A DNA stretch of 64,000 bases from assembly GCA_033675265.1 (NCBI GenBank), contig JAUJYZ010000380.1, forward strand, positions 124,001 through 188,000, in the 5' to 3' direction. This document shows positions 1-12,027 of this stretch, in pieces. A program made the translations under genes and the position numbers. The notes under the pieces were generated by a model. That model saw nothing but the letters and a program-made list of their open reading frames with translations. It ran no database searches and was not told the origin of the DNA. Positions within the stretch are counted from its first letter, which is position 1. Each line of letters opens with the position of its first letter. The DNA is from Actinostola sp. cb2023. Taxonomy: Eukaryota > Cnidaria > Anthozoa > Actiniaria > Actinostolidae.

Positions 1-189
1 TATACCCGACGTTTTCACCGGTGGTCTCCGATAGATTTTCGTAGGATTTTCGTGACTATCAGCTCTTTCGGCAGCTTTCGGAAAGTTATCTGCTATTTTC
101 GTGATCTCTCGTGTGGTTGTCGACGTTTTATCGATTCAAAACGTCTGTAGGACGTTTTACATGTGCTTTACTTCGTGAACGCGTTGTTT

Positions 190-905
190 AGAAGGGTAAG
201 TTTACACCTCTAAATACACTATTATTCTATGCTATTTTGCACCATAAACAAGACACATCTCTCGTACAAAGTGTCAAGTGTTTGTTCATAAAGATGTTTT
301 CAAGTTTTTCAGTGACATAGTGACGGTTTGTTGAGATTATTTTTCAGCCGTGAATATCGATTGTGTTTGTTCGGTCTTTTATAAATAGCTGTGGACTGAT
401 CGACTGATCAGTTGTGCAGTCGAGCACTTCCATGTGAACCTGTTTAAAGTGTAAGTTATTACTATAAGTAATTCTCTTCGAGGAACAAATGTCTTTATAC
501 GAGACACAAACAAACACTTCGAATTCGATTCAGACATATTCGGCTCTCGTTTAGTCTTAGTCCCAAAACTCTCAAATCCCGTTCTAAGGTCTTCTAATCG
601 CTAAATAAATCATATACAGGACTCAAGTAGATATTAATCTTATTTAGAAAGCAGTTTTAGAAATTCAAGATATCAAAAGGACAGTGATTTACCGGCCATA
701 ATGGTATCTGCATGCTTTTGTTTATCAAATAAGACACGTGATTAAATAAACTACTATACTACTACTACTACTACTACTAGGAAGCCCAATACACAAACAC
801 AGGGTGGTGAGCCTGTGAAACCTGAAAAAATCTTTACACACGAGAGATGTGTCTGGTTTCTGGTGCAAAATAGCATAAAATCATAGTACATGTATATATT
901 AGAGT
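190..905. repeat. Foldback element with about 45-bp arms
   Basis: The arm around 230-271 (containing GCTATTTTGCACCA and ACACATCTCTCGT) recurs inverted around 834-874. The space between holds an ACT microsatellite at about 758-779 and no coding sequence I can support. It is probably a decayed MITE. I see no clear target-site duplication. The rest of 1-1360 holds no recognisable gene. Confidence 0.55.
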
Positions 906-1323
906 GAAATTTATCTTCAAATTAGAGTTACTAATTTAATATTACAATGTGTGTGTACTATTTATTACAATGTATATTCAATGTTTTCATATATTTAGGC
1001 GAAGTCAAATAAATAAATAAACACCACTTCATCAAAGTTGAGTTCAACGATCTTATATACAGAACATTGTTAAATTAATATTAATATTCAATCACTAATG
1101 ATATATCAATGCTGTTCATATCGATTGTTGATAACAGCTGTTATTGTTCAATTATTTGTACACAATTGTTAAATTCAATTAAACTTTGTATTAAAATACA
1201 TAGATAGTTCAAGCATACTAGTTCAACAGAGGAATCAATCCAACTACATATTGCTTCTACATTTCAAAACCGCAGTAACTACATGTAGTTATAGACTATC
1301 TTTTTTGTTTATTTCTTTTTTTG

Positions 1324-1324
<1 letters not shown>

Positions 1325-1355
<31 letters not shown>
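1325..1355 (+). repeat. TTA trinucleotide microsatellite
   Basis: About ten uninterrupted TTA/ATT units lie just before a possible splice acceptor (cccag at 1357-1361). A run of isoleucines in the overlapping reading frame is produced only by this microsatellite and is not protein evidence. Confidence 0.85.
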
Positions 1356-1357
<2 letters not shown>

Positions 1358-1361
1358 CCAG

Positions 1362-3660
1362 GTTTATTTACAGTAGCCACATGCAGTCCTTGACTGCCTA
1401 TTTTTTAGGCAATGTCATAGCCTATTGTCATAGAACAAAAAGAGGACGTGGCTCCAACTGTGAGGGTACAAGTGGGGGTGCCGAGGGGGATATGTTTGGC
1501 GAGATGCTGGATGAGCTCTTGGCCGATGGCTTCAAGATCAAGAAATGTATAATGGACCAGGATGCCTCATGTCAGGATGTGCTGTTATCAAAAAGTCCTG
1601 AAACCGAGATTATCATATGTGGCAACCACAAGTCAAAAACTTTCCACATTGATCTTGAAAATGTCAAGAAGACACCCTGCCAGGTAAATATATACAATAC
1701 ATTGATTTGGCTGCAATGCTTAAATTATAAAATAAGCTAAGTCTAATTTATTGTTCAATAACATATAGACATGTATATATTTCTAAAAATATTTGCAAAC
1801 ACTATGATAAAGATATCAACATACAGCATATAGGATTTCCTATAGGATATACACTCTATTTTGATATTTTTTTACATTGCTTGATTTTTTTTCAAAAAGA
1901 GAAACTTGAGAAACTTGTGAAATATAAAGTCAGAGACAAAAGTGTATTTTCAATTCAAACATGAAACCTGACTGCAAGTTCAACATTTTTAAAGTCATGC
2001 AAAATTTTTGTTTGCATTTAATTCATTAATGGCTACATGCAATATGAACACAACTTTTCAAATGCAAATCTTATATAGTAATCTCAGTACTTGCGTCCGG
2101 CTAGCTACGCCCCTGCATATACATACATGTACATTGTGAATGTGTAGCAATATCTTTGATACTTCAGGTTATCTAAAAATACTAGGTTCCATGTACTGAA
2201 ATTGAAAAATTGTTTTGTAACTTACAACAATGTTTTTGAAGCTATGTTGTGTATGCTTGTTATTTCAGTGCAAGAAGGAGAGTGGGGTTAGATGTAAAAG
2301 AATGACAGATGGTATGATAAGCAACGCAAATAAATGCTTGAGCAACCTAACCAAATCAGAAGACATTAACAACTCCTAGGATCCTATTGGTAACTTTTCT
2401 GAGGCGCTGCTAAATTACTACAACCATTACCAGGACAACCACACCTCAACTTGGTGCAGATATCATGACAAGGTTAGTATTTTGCAACAGAGAGCACTGG
2501 ACCATCATGATTAAGAATTATTCTAGTGTGTAAAACTGGCTATGAGATGTGATTATATGAAGATGTCAAACTGCTCATGATAAAATAATGATACATATTG
2601 TAATAATAATATAGAGTGCAACTTAGAAAAGCATGAAATAGTACTAACTTTAAATAGTACTAAATAAACCTATTTCTCTTGTTTTGTATTGTTTCATTGG
2701 TGCTATTTAGTACTAATTAGTTATTTAGTTTCCAAGCTTTTCTAAATTGCACTCTAATATGCATTATTTTAAAATCTATAAAAAATATGTTTTTAATTCA
2801 TAGAAAACAGTTGATGGCAAGCCATACACTACTAAGCATGTATTCAACTGCTCTGCCCAGCTTAAATCATTTAAAAATCTACTAGAAAGGATGGCTTCTA
2901 GAGCTGAAGAGTATGTTACTCTAGATGGCCAAATGACCACCAACACAACTGAAGGATATCACAGCATCGCCCTGATATATCGTGATAAGCGAATAGATCT
3001 GGGGTCTATCCACTACACGTGTAAGACAAATATGTCTATTCCCCACAAGGTAGAAAAGTTTATTATGTGTAACTGCAATAACATAATTACCATGACCCGT
3101 CCTGACCAGTGTGCTCTTTAAAAAAAAAACACTGACAAAAGTCAGGTGATGGGGTCCAGACGTGATGGCACAAGTCGGTCCTGAAAAAACAGTCTGGCTT
3201 GCACAATCTCAATAGAAAAACCTCTGAAAAAATATGTGTTATTTTAGGTCATGAAAAAAACACCTATTGACTGAGTTAGGTCGGGTCATACATCATGACC
3301 TCAAACCAACTATTTTCATGTCTGACCCTCCCACTCAGTCAATAAGTCTATATATGTCATGTAGATCAACGTAATAATAATTTGAAAAACATATTCAATG
3401 ATAGTCTCCTTAGCACCCATTGTTGGCCTGAGATGTTTTTAAACCATGACTATACACATGCTTACTTGTACAGGCTTCCAAACACATACTAAAATTTACT
3501 GAAATACTCTGTAGAACATAGGCCCAATCTGGAGGCTTTTGATGTTCAAAGTGCTTGGTATCCAAGTTCCAGCCACGACTATGGAATACTGGATCCAGCA
3601 GCAACGCCAGTATCAGTCGAGGAAGCTGTACAGAGCAACTGCTGAACACCAAAAGAAAAG
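1362..3660 (+). pseudogene. Mutator-like transposase, C-terminal half, decayed
   Basis: Exons at roughly 1362-1683, 2269-2472, 2804-3049 and 3474-3660 (GT-AG borders except the last) read as a Mutator-like transposase. Visible signatures are the DQDAS motif, an ICGNHKSK-type stretch, a Cys-rich CKKESGVRCKR exon, then CxYH and KPYTTKH blocks and a C-terminal basic coiled segment. An in-frame TAG at 2377-2379 and a frame change near 3520 break it. The last exon ends in AAG|GCAAGT, a GC donor, and splices in frame to the exonuclease exon at 3799. I therefore read it as the front of a fused transposase-exonuclease gene. The family assignment comes from remembered motif patterns and is moderately secure; the 5' exons were not found. 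Confidence 0.6.
2614..2754. mobile_element. 141-bp TA-flanked MITE in an intron
   Basis: Terminal inverted repeats GAGTGCAACTTAGAAAAGC and its near-complement GCTTTTCTAAATTGCACTC are flanked by TA on both sides (2612-2613 and 2755-2756). The size and TA duplication fit a Tc1/mariner-type MITE. It sits in the transposase intron between 2472 and 2804. Confidence 0.8.
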
Positions 3661-3798
3661 GCAAGTTAACAACAAGGTTTATTTAAATTTACTTACAATG
3701 GTTACCTGATGGTTTATACATGTCAAATAGCATTATTGATCTTATACTCTAATACATGTACTAGCATACACATGACATGTTTGTTTTTGATTTAAAAG

Positions 3799-6089
3799 GA
3801 ATGCAAGAAAAAAGAAGAAGAAAAAACAACATGAAAAAGAGAAGATTTATATGGAGGCTCTAAAAAGTGTGACACAGACCAGCAATTATACAACAAATTC
3901 TGCATTTGAAAGCGATGTCAGTGAAGTAAGCTCTGCAGAGGATGACGAAAAATGTGTCAGTGAGAATAATCTCTCTGGTGAGCCTGACAGCGAAACAGAA
4001 ACATCAAATCCAACTCCACTGTATTTCCTCTATGACTGTGAGGGCACTGGAGGGTCAATATACAGTGATCATATCATTGAGATTGCTGCAGAGGTACAAC
4101 CTTTACCAGAGCGGATATCTCTAACAAGTGACATGGCATTCCAGTCACTTGTGAACACATCCAAGAGAATCATCCCAGTCGGTAAGTTAGATGTAGGGCT
4201 GTAGGACACTCACAATTTATATTTAACAAATAGAACAGCTTCAACCATGCTCCGTTCAGTAGTAAAGCATGCAGGAAGTGACGAGAACACGAAAGAAGTT
4301 AAGGGAGAAACATGAGCCGCAGACGAATACTTCTTGAGTGCTCTCGGCACTTCCTAAGTGCTTTATTACTGAACTGAGCACGGTTGAAGCTGTTCTATTT
4401 ACTTTATTAACTATGAAATTTTGATCAAAAAAGAACAAGAATGAAACATGGCAAGAGATTTGAGATTTTTGTTGTGTCAGTTTTGCATAAAATTTAAGCG
4501 AGTGAAGTGCCAGTTATGCCACCGAGCGCATGCTGGGTTTGTTTTCTTCAGAATTTTGGTCTTTTTCCTATACAAACAAAACAGCCAAGAAATGGTGTCA
4601 TCAAACCGTGCTCTGTTCTCTGATAAAGCACAGTTTACAGGCAATCAGAGCAAGCGGATTGACTTGACTATATAATAAAACACATTTATTTTCCAGTATC
4701 AAAGAAATGTGGCTTGACAAAAAGGGACCTGTTAAGGCAGCCTAAACTCTCAGAGATTTTGCCAAGATTTATTAGCTGGTTGGGAAATGTCACTAAAGAA
4801 ATCTCCATAGCTACTGGTGAACCTCACTATCCAGGTAGAGTAAAAATTAATAAATAACAGTAACTAAGAAATAACAATAAACAAAAACAGTGATCAACTT
4901 TTATTCCTCTTGATTTTCAGTAATTTTAGCACATAATGGGTTTTCCTATGACTTTCCGATTTTACTTGCTGAGGTAGACAGACGCCAAGGTGATCTAGAG
5001 CATAACATGTTGTCTTCCTTAAGTTTTGGAGACACACTAGTACTTGTTAGACAGGTATGTTAGTCTTGAAATATCTATCCAATTAAGTATTAAAAAGAAA
5101 TGTAGCTAAAACACAAACTTCTCTTATTTTAACAGATAAGAAAAAGTGGAGCAGCATCACGCCTTAGGCCTGACACAAAAGTAGGCATGGAAAGCCTTTA
5201 TGCAACATACTTTCCAGACAATCAATACAATGGTAAAAATACAAATCCACCCTTTATTTTTTAATAGAATGCCTATATTTGGGGGGGATGATTTGCTATT
5301 ATGTTATGTCATACAGCCTTTTGCAAAATTTCTGTTGTGACCAAGTATATCAGTGTATCACTATATACCCGAAGATTTATACTATCAAATGAAAATAACG
5401 TTCATGTGTAGCTTGTATCGTATTCATGGCTCTCCAATCCACGCTTGTACAGTCAACCATCTTGAAATGCGTGTACGGGTAGCGTGCGTGCGGAACTCAC
5501 GCAGGTATATAGTGAATGATATAGTGATATACTGATATACTTGGTCGCGACATAAATTTTGCAAAAGGCTGTATTGAAAACAAAAACACAATAGGAATTT
5601 ATTAAAGACAAAAGAAAAATCTCAAGCTGAACTGTTTCTTTTGTCTTTTAATGAGTTCTTATTTGTCTTAAATCTACTATCTACTACAAAAGTATAACTA
5701 TATGCAGCACCAAATATACCTTTAACATGCCACCCAGCACTCATAATTGTTTACAAGTTCTACTCTTACCTCCAGCACACAGAGCTCTGGCAGATGTCAA
5801 GGCCATGAAGGGAGTGTTTTTTGGTACAGAGCTGGCCGTGCATGTGAATGATGTTCCGCTGCGGACATATGTAGAACAGCGAAGAGAGTGGAGGGATATG
5901 GTGAATGTAAGGGCCACCTCAAAACAACTTCTTTACAGAATGGGCAAGACCCTATCTGGTGGAATGGCCAAGAAAATAGCAAGATGTGGGCTATCTTATG
6001 ATGATTTGAGCAATTTCATGCTAACTCTGAAAAGGAAAACATTATCAAAAATTAGTCAGAAAAAGCTTGCAGATCATTTCTATGCTTAA
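3799..6089 (+). CDS. DEDDh 3'-5' exonuclease, five exons, frame open
   Basis: Exons 3799-4181, 4697-4834, 4921-5054, 5136-5232 and 5776-6089 join in phase at canonical GT-AG borders with no stop until TAA at 6087. Counting from the in-frame Met at 3851 gives 337 residues. All DEDDh motifs are present: ExoI YDCEGTGG (D62, E64), ExoII HNGFSYD (D167) and ExoIII HRALAD (H235, D240). Residues 1-55 are acidic and Ser-rich; the C-terminal 100 residues are basic. Family knowledge predicts metal-dependent 3'-5' exonuclease activity on DNA or RNA. The first exon continues in frame upstream into the Mutator-like transposase through a GC-AG intron, so this may be the C-terminal domain of a fusion or now a separate gene starting at 3851. 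Substrate and start are unproven. Confidence 0.8.
4226..4402. repeat. Short foldback in exonuclease intron 1
   Basis: AGAACAGCTTCAACC with a following GTTCAGTA block returns inverted as TACTGAAC and GGTTGAAGCTGTTCT. Arms are about 40 bp and the loop about 95 bp. The adjacent stretch at 4440-4680 carries a related GTGCTCTGTTC sequence but no supported gene. Confidence 0.65.
5314..5571. mobile_element. 258-bp TA-flanked MITE in exonuclease intron 4
   Basis: The ends CAGCCTTTTGCAAAATTT and AAATTTTGCAAAAGGCTG are inverted repeats flanked by TA (5312-5313, 5572-5573). The match extends inward through ACCAAGTATATCAGT. It lies wholly inside the intron between 5232 and 5776, so the exonuclease frame is unaffected. 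Confidence 0.85.
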
Positions 6090-6259
6090 CTGCCTTTTTT
6101 TCACTGAACAGGTCTCTGACCAACAAGGTGAAAGAAGTGACACTTGGTAATTCACCATACTACCATGGAACCAGATGCTAGTGACCATGAGATGAATGTC
6201 CCCCCTTTACCTCAGTGATGCCTGAGGGGGGTGCATTACACTGGCAATACATACTAAGT

Positions 6260-7095
6260 TTTACAATAACAGAGCGTAATCTCGCAATTTGATTGGCTCT
6301 CAGCCATTGTCAATAAGAGTACAGACACATAGAATTGCTCGCTACACTCGTGGTTCCACTTGCGTTTTGAACATTTTGTGACATCAAATCCATTGTCAGG
6401 ACCAATAAGAGTTTATAACATAGCATTGATATAACGCACGCTCTGATTGGCTAATTAGCGTGCGCGAGCGTGCATCCATAATTCAATGGACGCACGCTCA
6501 TGTCATCGGGCATAGCAAGCGCTCTGAAATCAATTGGAAAATAAAATTGTTTTATTTGAATTTGCAGTAACTATGTTATAAAAGAAATGGTCAACGCTTC
6601 AGCTATGCGTCCATCGAGTTATGTATGCATGCGGGAGGCTGCTAAGCACTCAAGAAGCTAGAGTCGCACTCGGCTACGTCCTTGTGCGACTCTTACGCTT
6701 CTCTTGTGCTTAGCAGCCTCCCGTGTGCATCCATAACTCGATGGATGCACGCTGAGCGTTGACCATGCCTTAAACAGACAATGGAAAACCGTTTTACAAT
6801 AACAAAGTCAAAAAAAACATCCAAAAACAAGGAAAAAGCTTGAAACAAAAACTATTTCAATTACGCTGTTATTGTAAAAACTCTTATTGATCATGGTTGA
6901 GAGGCAATCAGATTGCGAGATTACGCTCTGTTATTGTAAAAAAAAAATTGCAGATGGTTTTTTCGTTGTCTGTACTCTTATTGACACACACTTGACGTCA
7001 TAAAATGTTCAAAACTTGGCAGTGAAATCACTTGAGTTTTGAACATTTTATGACATCAGTAAGTGTGTGTCAATATAATAAGAGTACAGACAACT
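6260..7095. repeat. Nested foldback cluster
   Basis: Three inverted repeats overlap. The outer arms (6262-6315 and 6880-6940) share AACAGAGCGTAATCTCGCAA. Inside, 6586-6775 is a hairpin with CGTCCATCGAGTTATG arms and a GAGGCTGCTAAGCAC stem. Next to it, 6963-7092 is a near-perfect hairpin with GTCTGTACTCTTATTG and TTTTGAACATTTTATGACATC arms. No protein is supported. The CATCGAGTTATG hairpin family recurs at 28920-29105. Confidence 0.75.
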
Positions 7096-8679
7096 CAAAA
7101 CCATCTGCAATTTATTTGTTAAACGTTTTTAATTTACTCTCTCGATGGATTTCGACTGCTTTTAGGATTTGTAGCTTCAGCATTAGGGTAGAGAATATCG
7201 CTGGGGATGAACGTGTGAATTAAGCTTAAGTTATTTCAAGGGAATAATACAGAGTCAGAAATAATGCCACACTTCAGTTGATCCATTTACAGTGAATTAA
7301 AACGATAGAGAGCTCGCATTATATTCGTGAAGTAATGTTAAAATAAATAGTTGTAAATAGCGCTAGTCAAACCAAAGAAAACAATAGAACAAAAAAAGAA
7401 CTAATTAAAAGTATCAAGCTTATTAGTTTTAGAATAGTAAGCTTACATGTACTAGCTGTTTCACGGAACTGATATAAGAATGCAAGCTCTCTAAAGCAAT
7501 ATTGAGCAATACCGAAGCTGGCAAAGAATATAGACTTTAAAGCAAAGGTTACTTGGATGGAAGGTTCCTCGTGTAGCTTCGTGTAAAAAATGTGGAATGT
7601 TTGTGCAAAGTGAACTTTTCACAGCGACTTTTGTCTAGGAATAACAAGGATAAGTATATTTACATGTCTGGGCGGCGTTATCGTGCTTTTTTCTGGAGAT
7701 CAAGCCGAAGTATATGCAGATTAAAGAACGATCACCAGTGATGGTAAGTTGTTTATCAACATGTATTCTTCTTTTTTTTCCGATTCTTATGGCCATCTTC
7801 ACACTCATATTATCGCAAGTATCTCTTTCCAAGTTTCGAACCTGCATTTACTATTGTCAGGGATTTATTTAATTACGGTAATGCGCATAATATATTGATG
7901 TACAAATGTTCTTCTCCATCGTCTCCACAAAGTTAAGCATGGGATAAGCGAAAAGATGAGAAACAACGAAATTGTGTACAAAAAGGTGTTAATGGTGAAA
8001 CAAAAAACGCTCTAAAAAATTAATTTCTCAATTTAATAAAAAAACAATTCTTACGTTTGTGCATCATGTCGCGTTCGTTTCAATAAAGCATAAAACTTTA
8101 AAACACTTCCAAAAACAGCGATAATTATATGATTTTTATGTTCGGATGACGTCACGATATGACGTCATATGATGACGTCATCAATCTCGAGAGTTTCTTC
8201 ATAGAAGTAAAGTCGACAACTTTCATGCCTATTCGATCAATTTTATGGAAATTATTGGATTGCAAAGTTTCCCTTGATCTCCTTGGTAACTGACCAGCAG
8301 AACACCCTTAAGGAAATGAGAACTTTCGTCCCTCCTCTTCATACTGAATTCTTGCTCGAGTTTTACCATTTTTACGGCGTGGTTCTTAATTTTTTTCACT
8401 TCATCATCGCATTGGTTGAGCATCGCTTGTAGCTCCTTCTATACCATTGATAGCTTATCTTTCACAGTGGGACTGAAAGGCTTGGATTTGTGCAATATTG
8501 CGGTAGCTATCTACTTTGTTTTTCATCGTGTAAGCTTGCAATTCTTTCTGATACTTCCACTTCATTCAGAGGACGTACGACGGCACGGCTATCCCGGCAT
8601 GCTTTGCGATTGATACTATATTATCAAAATGTTGGTGACATCATCACTTTTGCCAACCCGTCGAAGAGTCAAATACAAG
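7096..8679. other. Stretch without a supported gene
   Basis: AT-rich sequence with scattered short open frames on both strands, none with a recognisable domain. A minus-strand frame at 8229-8423 is Lys-rich and could be an exon, but nothing supports it beyond length. Confidence 0.5.
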
Positions 8680-10575
8680 ATGGCGTCCTTCAGAACGTTA
8701 CCTGGTGTACAATCAAATGCTTTAAAAAAATCATCGTTATTGTACGTTCACTATGTATCTGAAGTCGATATGAGCATCCAGATAGTTAATTTAGCCTGTC
8801 TAGAGCTTGTATGCCGAGCAATTCACGTTAGTTTTATAGATAATCTTGCTGAAAGAAGAGTCGCTCTTTTACCTCAGAGCAATGGTCATCAAAGTGCTGA
8901 AACTCAGTTTCGAAACGCCGATAGTCCTGTTCTTATCTCTGTCCTTTCAAGCTGTAATACCAAGGTAAGTTTTTCTTAGGGATATGGATGAATTTGACCC
9001 TGATATTTTTTCTAGTTAGTTCACTGCAAAACGTAAGTCTTTACATATAATACTTAAGGTGATTCCCTTGTTTTGCATTGCGCACGCTCTACTGCGCACG
9101 ATTCTGAATAAAATTTTAGTTGACGAGCGCTCGCTAACTTACGCCATCGAGCTCGCGCACATTGGAGACCATTGGAAATCGTTAAATATTTCAAGTGTAA
9201 CTGAAGTTTTCTCAAAATAAATCGAAAACGAGCACGGTGACCCCCATTTTTTATTCAATAACTTTCATCACACTCTAGTTCTCTAGTATATAGCAAAGTA
9301 TTAAAAAAAGTTAGGATATCAAACATAAAAAAAATTGAATAAAAGCATACGGAGTATCGATTTTTAGACCCTTTCGGTGCTTCGAACATCTGTGTTTTTT
9401 GTTCTATTTTTCGACAACTATGCAAAATTCGAGCATTTTCTTACTATCAGACGTAGGCTAGAGATACAAAAGCAATAGCAAACACATTAGTTCATTATTA
9501 ATAGTTTGTCTTTTAAGTTGTGGAAAATTATTTACCCGATCCCGATGTCACGCGAGACTAGACTGAAAGACCTAAAATACCATAATTTCAAAGCAGTGTA
9601 GCGCAAAAATAAGCACGGCGACCCCCTCTTTTTATTGCATTTTTTGAAACTCCATACCGTAATGTATCACCATGCCAAGTTATAGAAAATTCTAGGATTT
9701 GCTTCTTTTTCAAGGGAATCACCTTAAGTCATTGTTGTTGTGTTTTACCGATCGTTTTGTTTGTGATTATCAGTTCAAAGACTCCCAAGATTCACGGGAA
9801 GAAGCAATGGACGGGACCCTCATTTGGGACTTACAGATTATTCCTGCCCCTGCTGCTTATAATGTGCGACCTGTACCCATTCGGGAAGCGAGAACCACCG
9901 ATCAACAACTTCCCCCCTTAAATTTAGACATGGTAACTTCGTGCAATTGTTTTGGAAACTTTGCTGGCACAAACAAATGTTTGGTAACTTTTGATACGTA
10001 CAGAGAACCAGATAAAACTGTAGACCCATTAGCTGGTCTTCTTGACGACTTGGTTTGAATAGTGACGAAGAAGAATTGGATGAGCAAGAGTCAGACCCAG
10101 AGGATCAAGAGAGTGCCACCGCTACAGATAATAATGATGATGATGTATATGAGAGTGATACAAACTATGTCGAATGTTTCAAGATTGTTGGATCACACTG
10201 GGAGCAGCGATATCAGGACAGTTTGGAAAAATGCTACGAACTACGTGTTTCAAACCAGCTAGTGACTGTGAGAGCTGAGCCAGAACCCAAAAACATCCGT
10301 CACAGCAATGCCATAAAATTTGAGATCTACAACAGTGAACAATGGCACATCGTGGGATACTGTGGTGTGAAAAAGTTCCCCAAACTTAAACGAGCTCGTC
10401 ACACACAGTCTATTGTGAGTCTACAAATTTATAATTTCAGAAGGACATGGGTACCCATGGGTACCTCGAATAAGGGAGTTCAGATACATTGGAGGAGTGA
10501 ACATTGTGAAAAGGAGACAGTGGGAGAAAGATGACCCACAAAACATGTACAATTCATTTATTCCTCTATAATAAA
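8680..10575 (+). pseudogene. HIRAN-like domain gene remnant, two exons
   Basis: Exon 1 runs from ATG 8680 (context AAGATGGCG) to 8964 and ends at AAG|GTAAGT. Exon 2 starts at 9774 after TTATCAG, in phase. In exon 2 the frame ends at TGA near 10056, but an acidic stretch (SDEEELDEQ) and then a domain-like region continue in another frame: NIRHSNAIKFEIY, WHIVGYCGVKKFPK, and after a further frame change near 10455 WVPRI and KRRQWEKDDPQ. The NPxDxNAI..GY..(K/R) pattern resembles HIRAN-type DNA-binding modules that occur in invertebrate transposon-linked proteins. Two frame breaks suggest a pseudogene, unless an unrecognised intron bridges the first. The N-terminal 95 residues are not recognised. 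Confidence 0.45.
9058..9723. mobile_element. 666-bp TTAA-flanked non-autonomous element
   Basis: It begins GGTGATTCCCTTG and ends CAAGGGAATCACC, with TTAA at 9054-9057 and 9724-9727. It lies inside the intron of the HIRAN-like gene. No ORF inside is supported. TTAA duplications occur in piggyBac, Kolobok and some other DNA transposons; the superfamily is not resolved. Confidence 0.85.
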
Positions 10576-10642
10576 CTGTATAGAGTTAAAAGAACTGGTT
10601 CTATTGTACTGGACTGTTGCAAACAGAATATGTTGGTGTTAA

Positions 10643-11229
10643 GGTGACTCAAAGTAGTTTTTTACTGACCACACTTACACTTTTCATTTGGCGAATTGAT
10701 AGACTTATCCTAGACCGATCAAAACAACTTTTGCACCAGTTATTGGGCAAAGATGGAAATGTAGAATTATGTCAATTTCAATCGAGGTTTCCTTGGCAAC
10801 GATAAACAAAGATCGTTGAAATCAGTTTTACTAAAATATCTCAAGATTTCGATGAGCTCTAGACAAGCGACTATATGCACGATAAACTACATACTAAGGC
10901 AAAGTATCTGAGACAGAATTCAAACTTTTTGATCAGAGCGATTTTGAATAATTTGCATAAACATTTGCCTTAGTATGTAGTTTATCGTGCATATAGTCGC
11001 TTGTCTAGAGCTCATCGAAATCTTGAGATATTTTAGAAAAACTGATTTCTACGATCTTTGTTTATCGTTGCCAAGGAAACTTCGATCGAGCTGATATTGA
11101 TATAATTCTAAATTTCCATCTTTACCCGATAACTGGTGCAAAAGTCGTTTTGATCGGTCTAGGATAAGTCTATCAATTCACCAAATGAAAAGTAGAAGTG
11201 TGGTCAGTTAAAAACTACTTCGAGCCACC
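10643..11229. mobile_element. 587-bp long-arm foldback flanked by TTAA
   Basis: Two arms of about 270 bp are near-perfect inverted copies around a short centre near 10930. Ends are GGTGACTCAAAG and its degenerate complement ending GAGCCACC; TTAA flanks both (10639-10642, 11230-11233). The whole molecule could fold into one hairpin. The GGTGAYTC start matches the element at 9058, so both may use the same transposase. Confidence 0.9.
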
Positions 11230-11462
11230 TTAAGGTACATGACATGATTTTTAATAGAATTTAATGGAAGACAGTAGATACCTAATCCCATTGTTTTCTT
11301 TCTTTTTTGTGCTATAAATTGGCTATGTTTCACCAGTTAAGAAAAAAACACTAAGCAAAACTCAATAAGTAAGAGTTAGTTACTGACCATAGAGGCATTA
11401 AGCTATACAGCCCAAGGGCCATAGGTTGTATATGGCTTAATGCCGACGTGCAAGGTAACTAA

Positions 11463-12027
11463 AGGATGATTTAGACGGCACGACTTTTGCCTACAACTGT
11501 CGCACACAACTTGCTCGCGCTTACTTACGGCACGAATCGTTTCATGTAAATCAGCCTACAACTTGCTCACGACTGTTGCACACAACACGAAAAAAGTTGT
11601 AGGGATTTTGAATCATGTTTCAAAACCCTGAGACAGTCGTAGCCAAATAAGGTAAAAATATGGCGTAAAATGGCGTATCTTGAAACAATTTTGCCGAAGT
11701 GGGGTAGCGCGGGGTAGGTATTTGACTTTAAAATGGCGGAAAATGTAAACAAAGCACCGGTTTCCAAGAAAGTGAAACAAGAATGGTTAGAGGAAGATAT
11801 CGAAAAACTTGTAACCTTGTGGAGCGAGGAGAAAGTGTTGTACCGATGCCACCACAAAGATTATTTAAAGAGATGCTCGAGCGGCAAAATCCAAACCGAA
11901 CAAGTTGTACACGATTTTGTAGTGTGGTGAGTTAAAAGTTGTAGCTGTGTAAATGGTACGTAAGTCAAGTTGTAAGCAAGTTGTGTGCGACAGTTGTAGG
12001 CAAAAGTCGTGCCGTCTAAATCAGCCT
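11463..12027 (+). mobile_element. Harbinger-type MITE with a MADF-like exon
   Basis: About 50-bp terminal inverted repeats (AGGATGATTTAGACGGCACG and complement) are flanked by a 3-bp TAA duplication (11460-11462, 12028-12030), as expected for PIF/Harbinger. Inside, 11733-11930 on the plus strand encodes a 65-residue frame with the pattern WLEEDIEKLVTLWSEEKVLY, like the first helices of MADF/Myb-like DNA-binding domains, the type of accessory protein Harbinger elements carry. The frame stops soon after, so only the N-terminal part remains. Internal deletion of an autonomous element is the simple explanation. Confidence 0.8.

Noticed and set aside
1321..1380. Open frame starting with a run of isoleucines
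   Set aside because: The run is the TTA microsatellite; coding similarity begins only after the acceptor near 1361.
3410..3664. Minus-strand 84-residue frame
   Set aside because: It lies antisense to the transposase C-terminal exon, which has the recognisable sequence.
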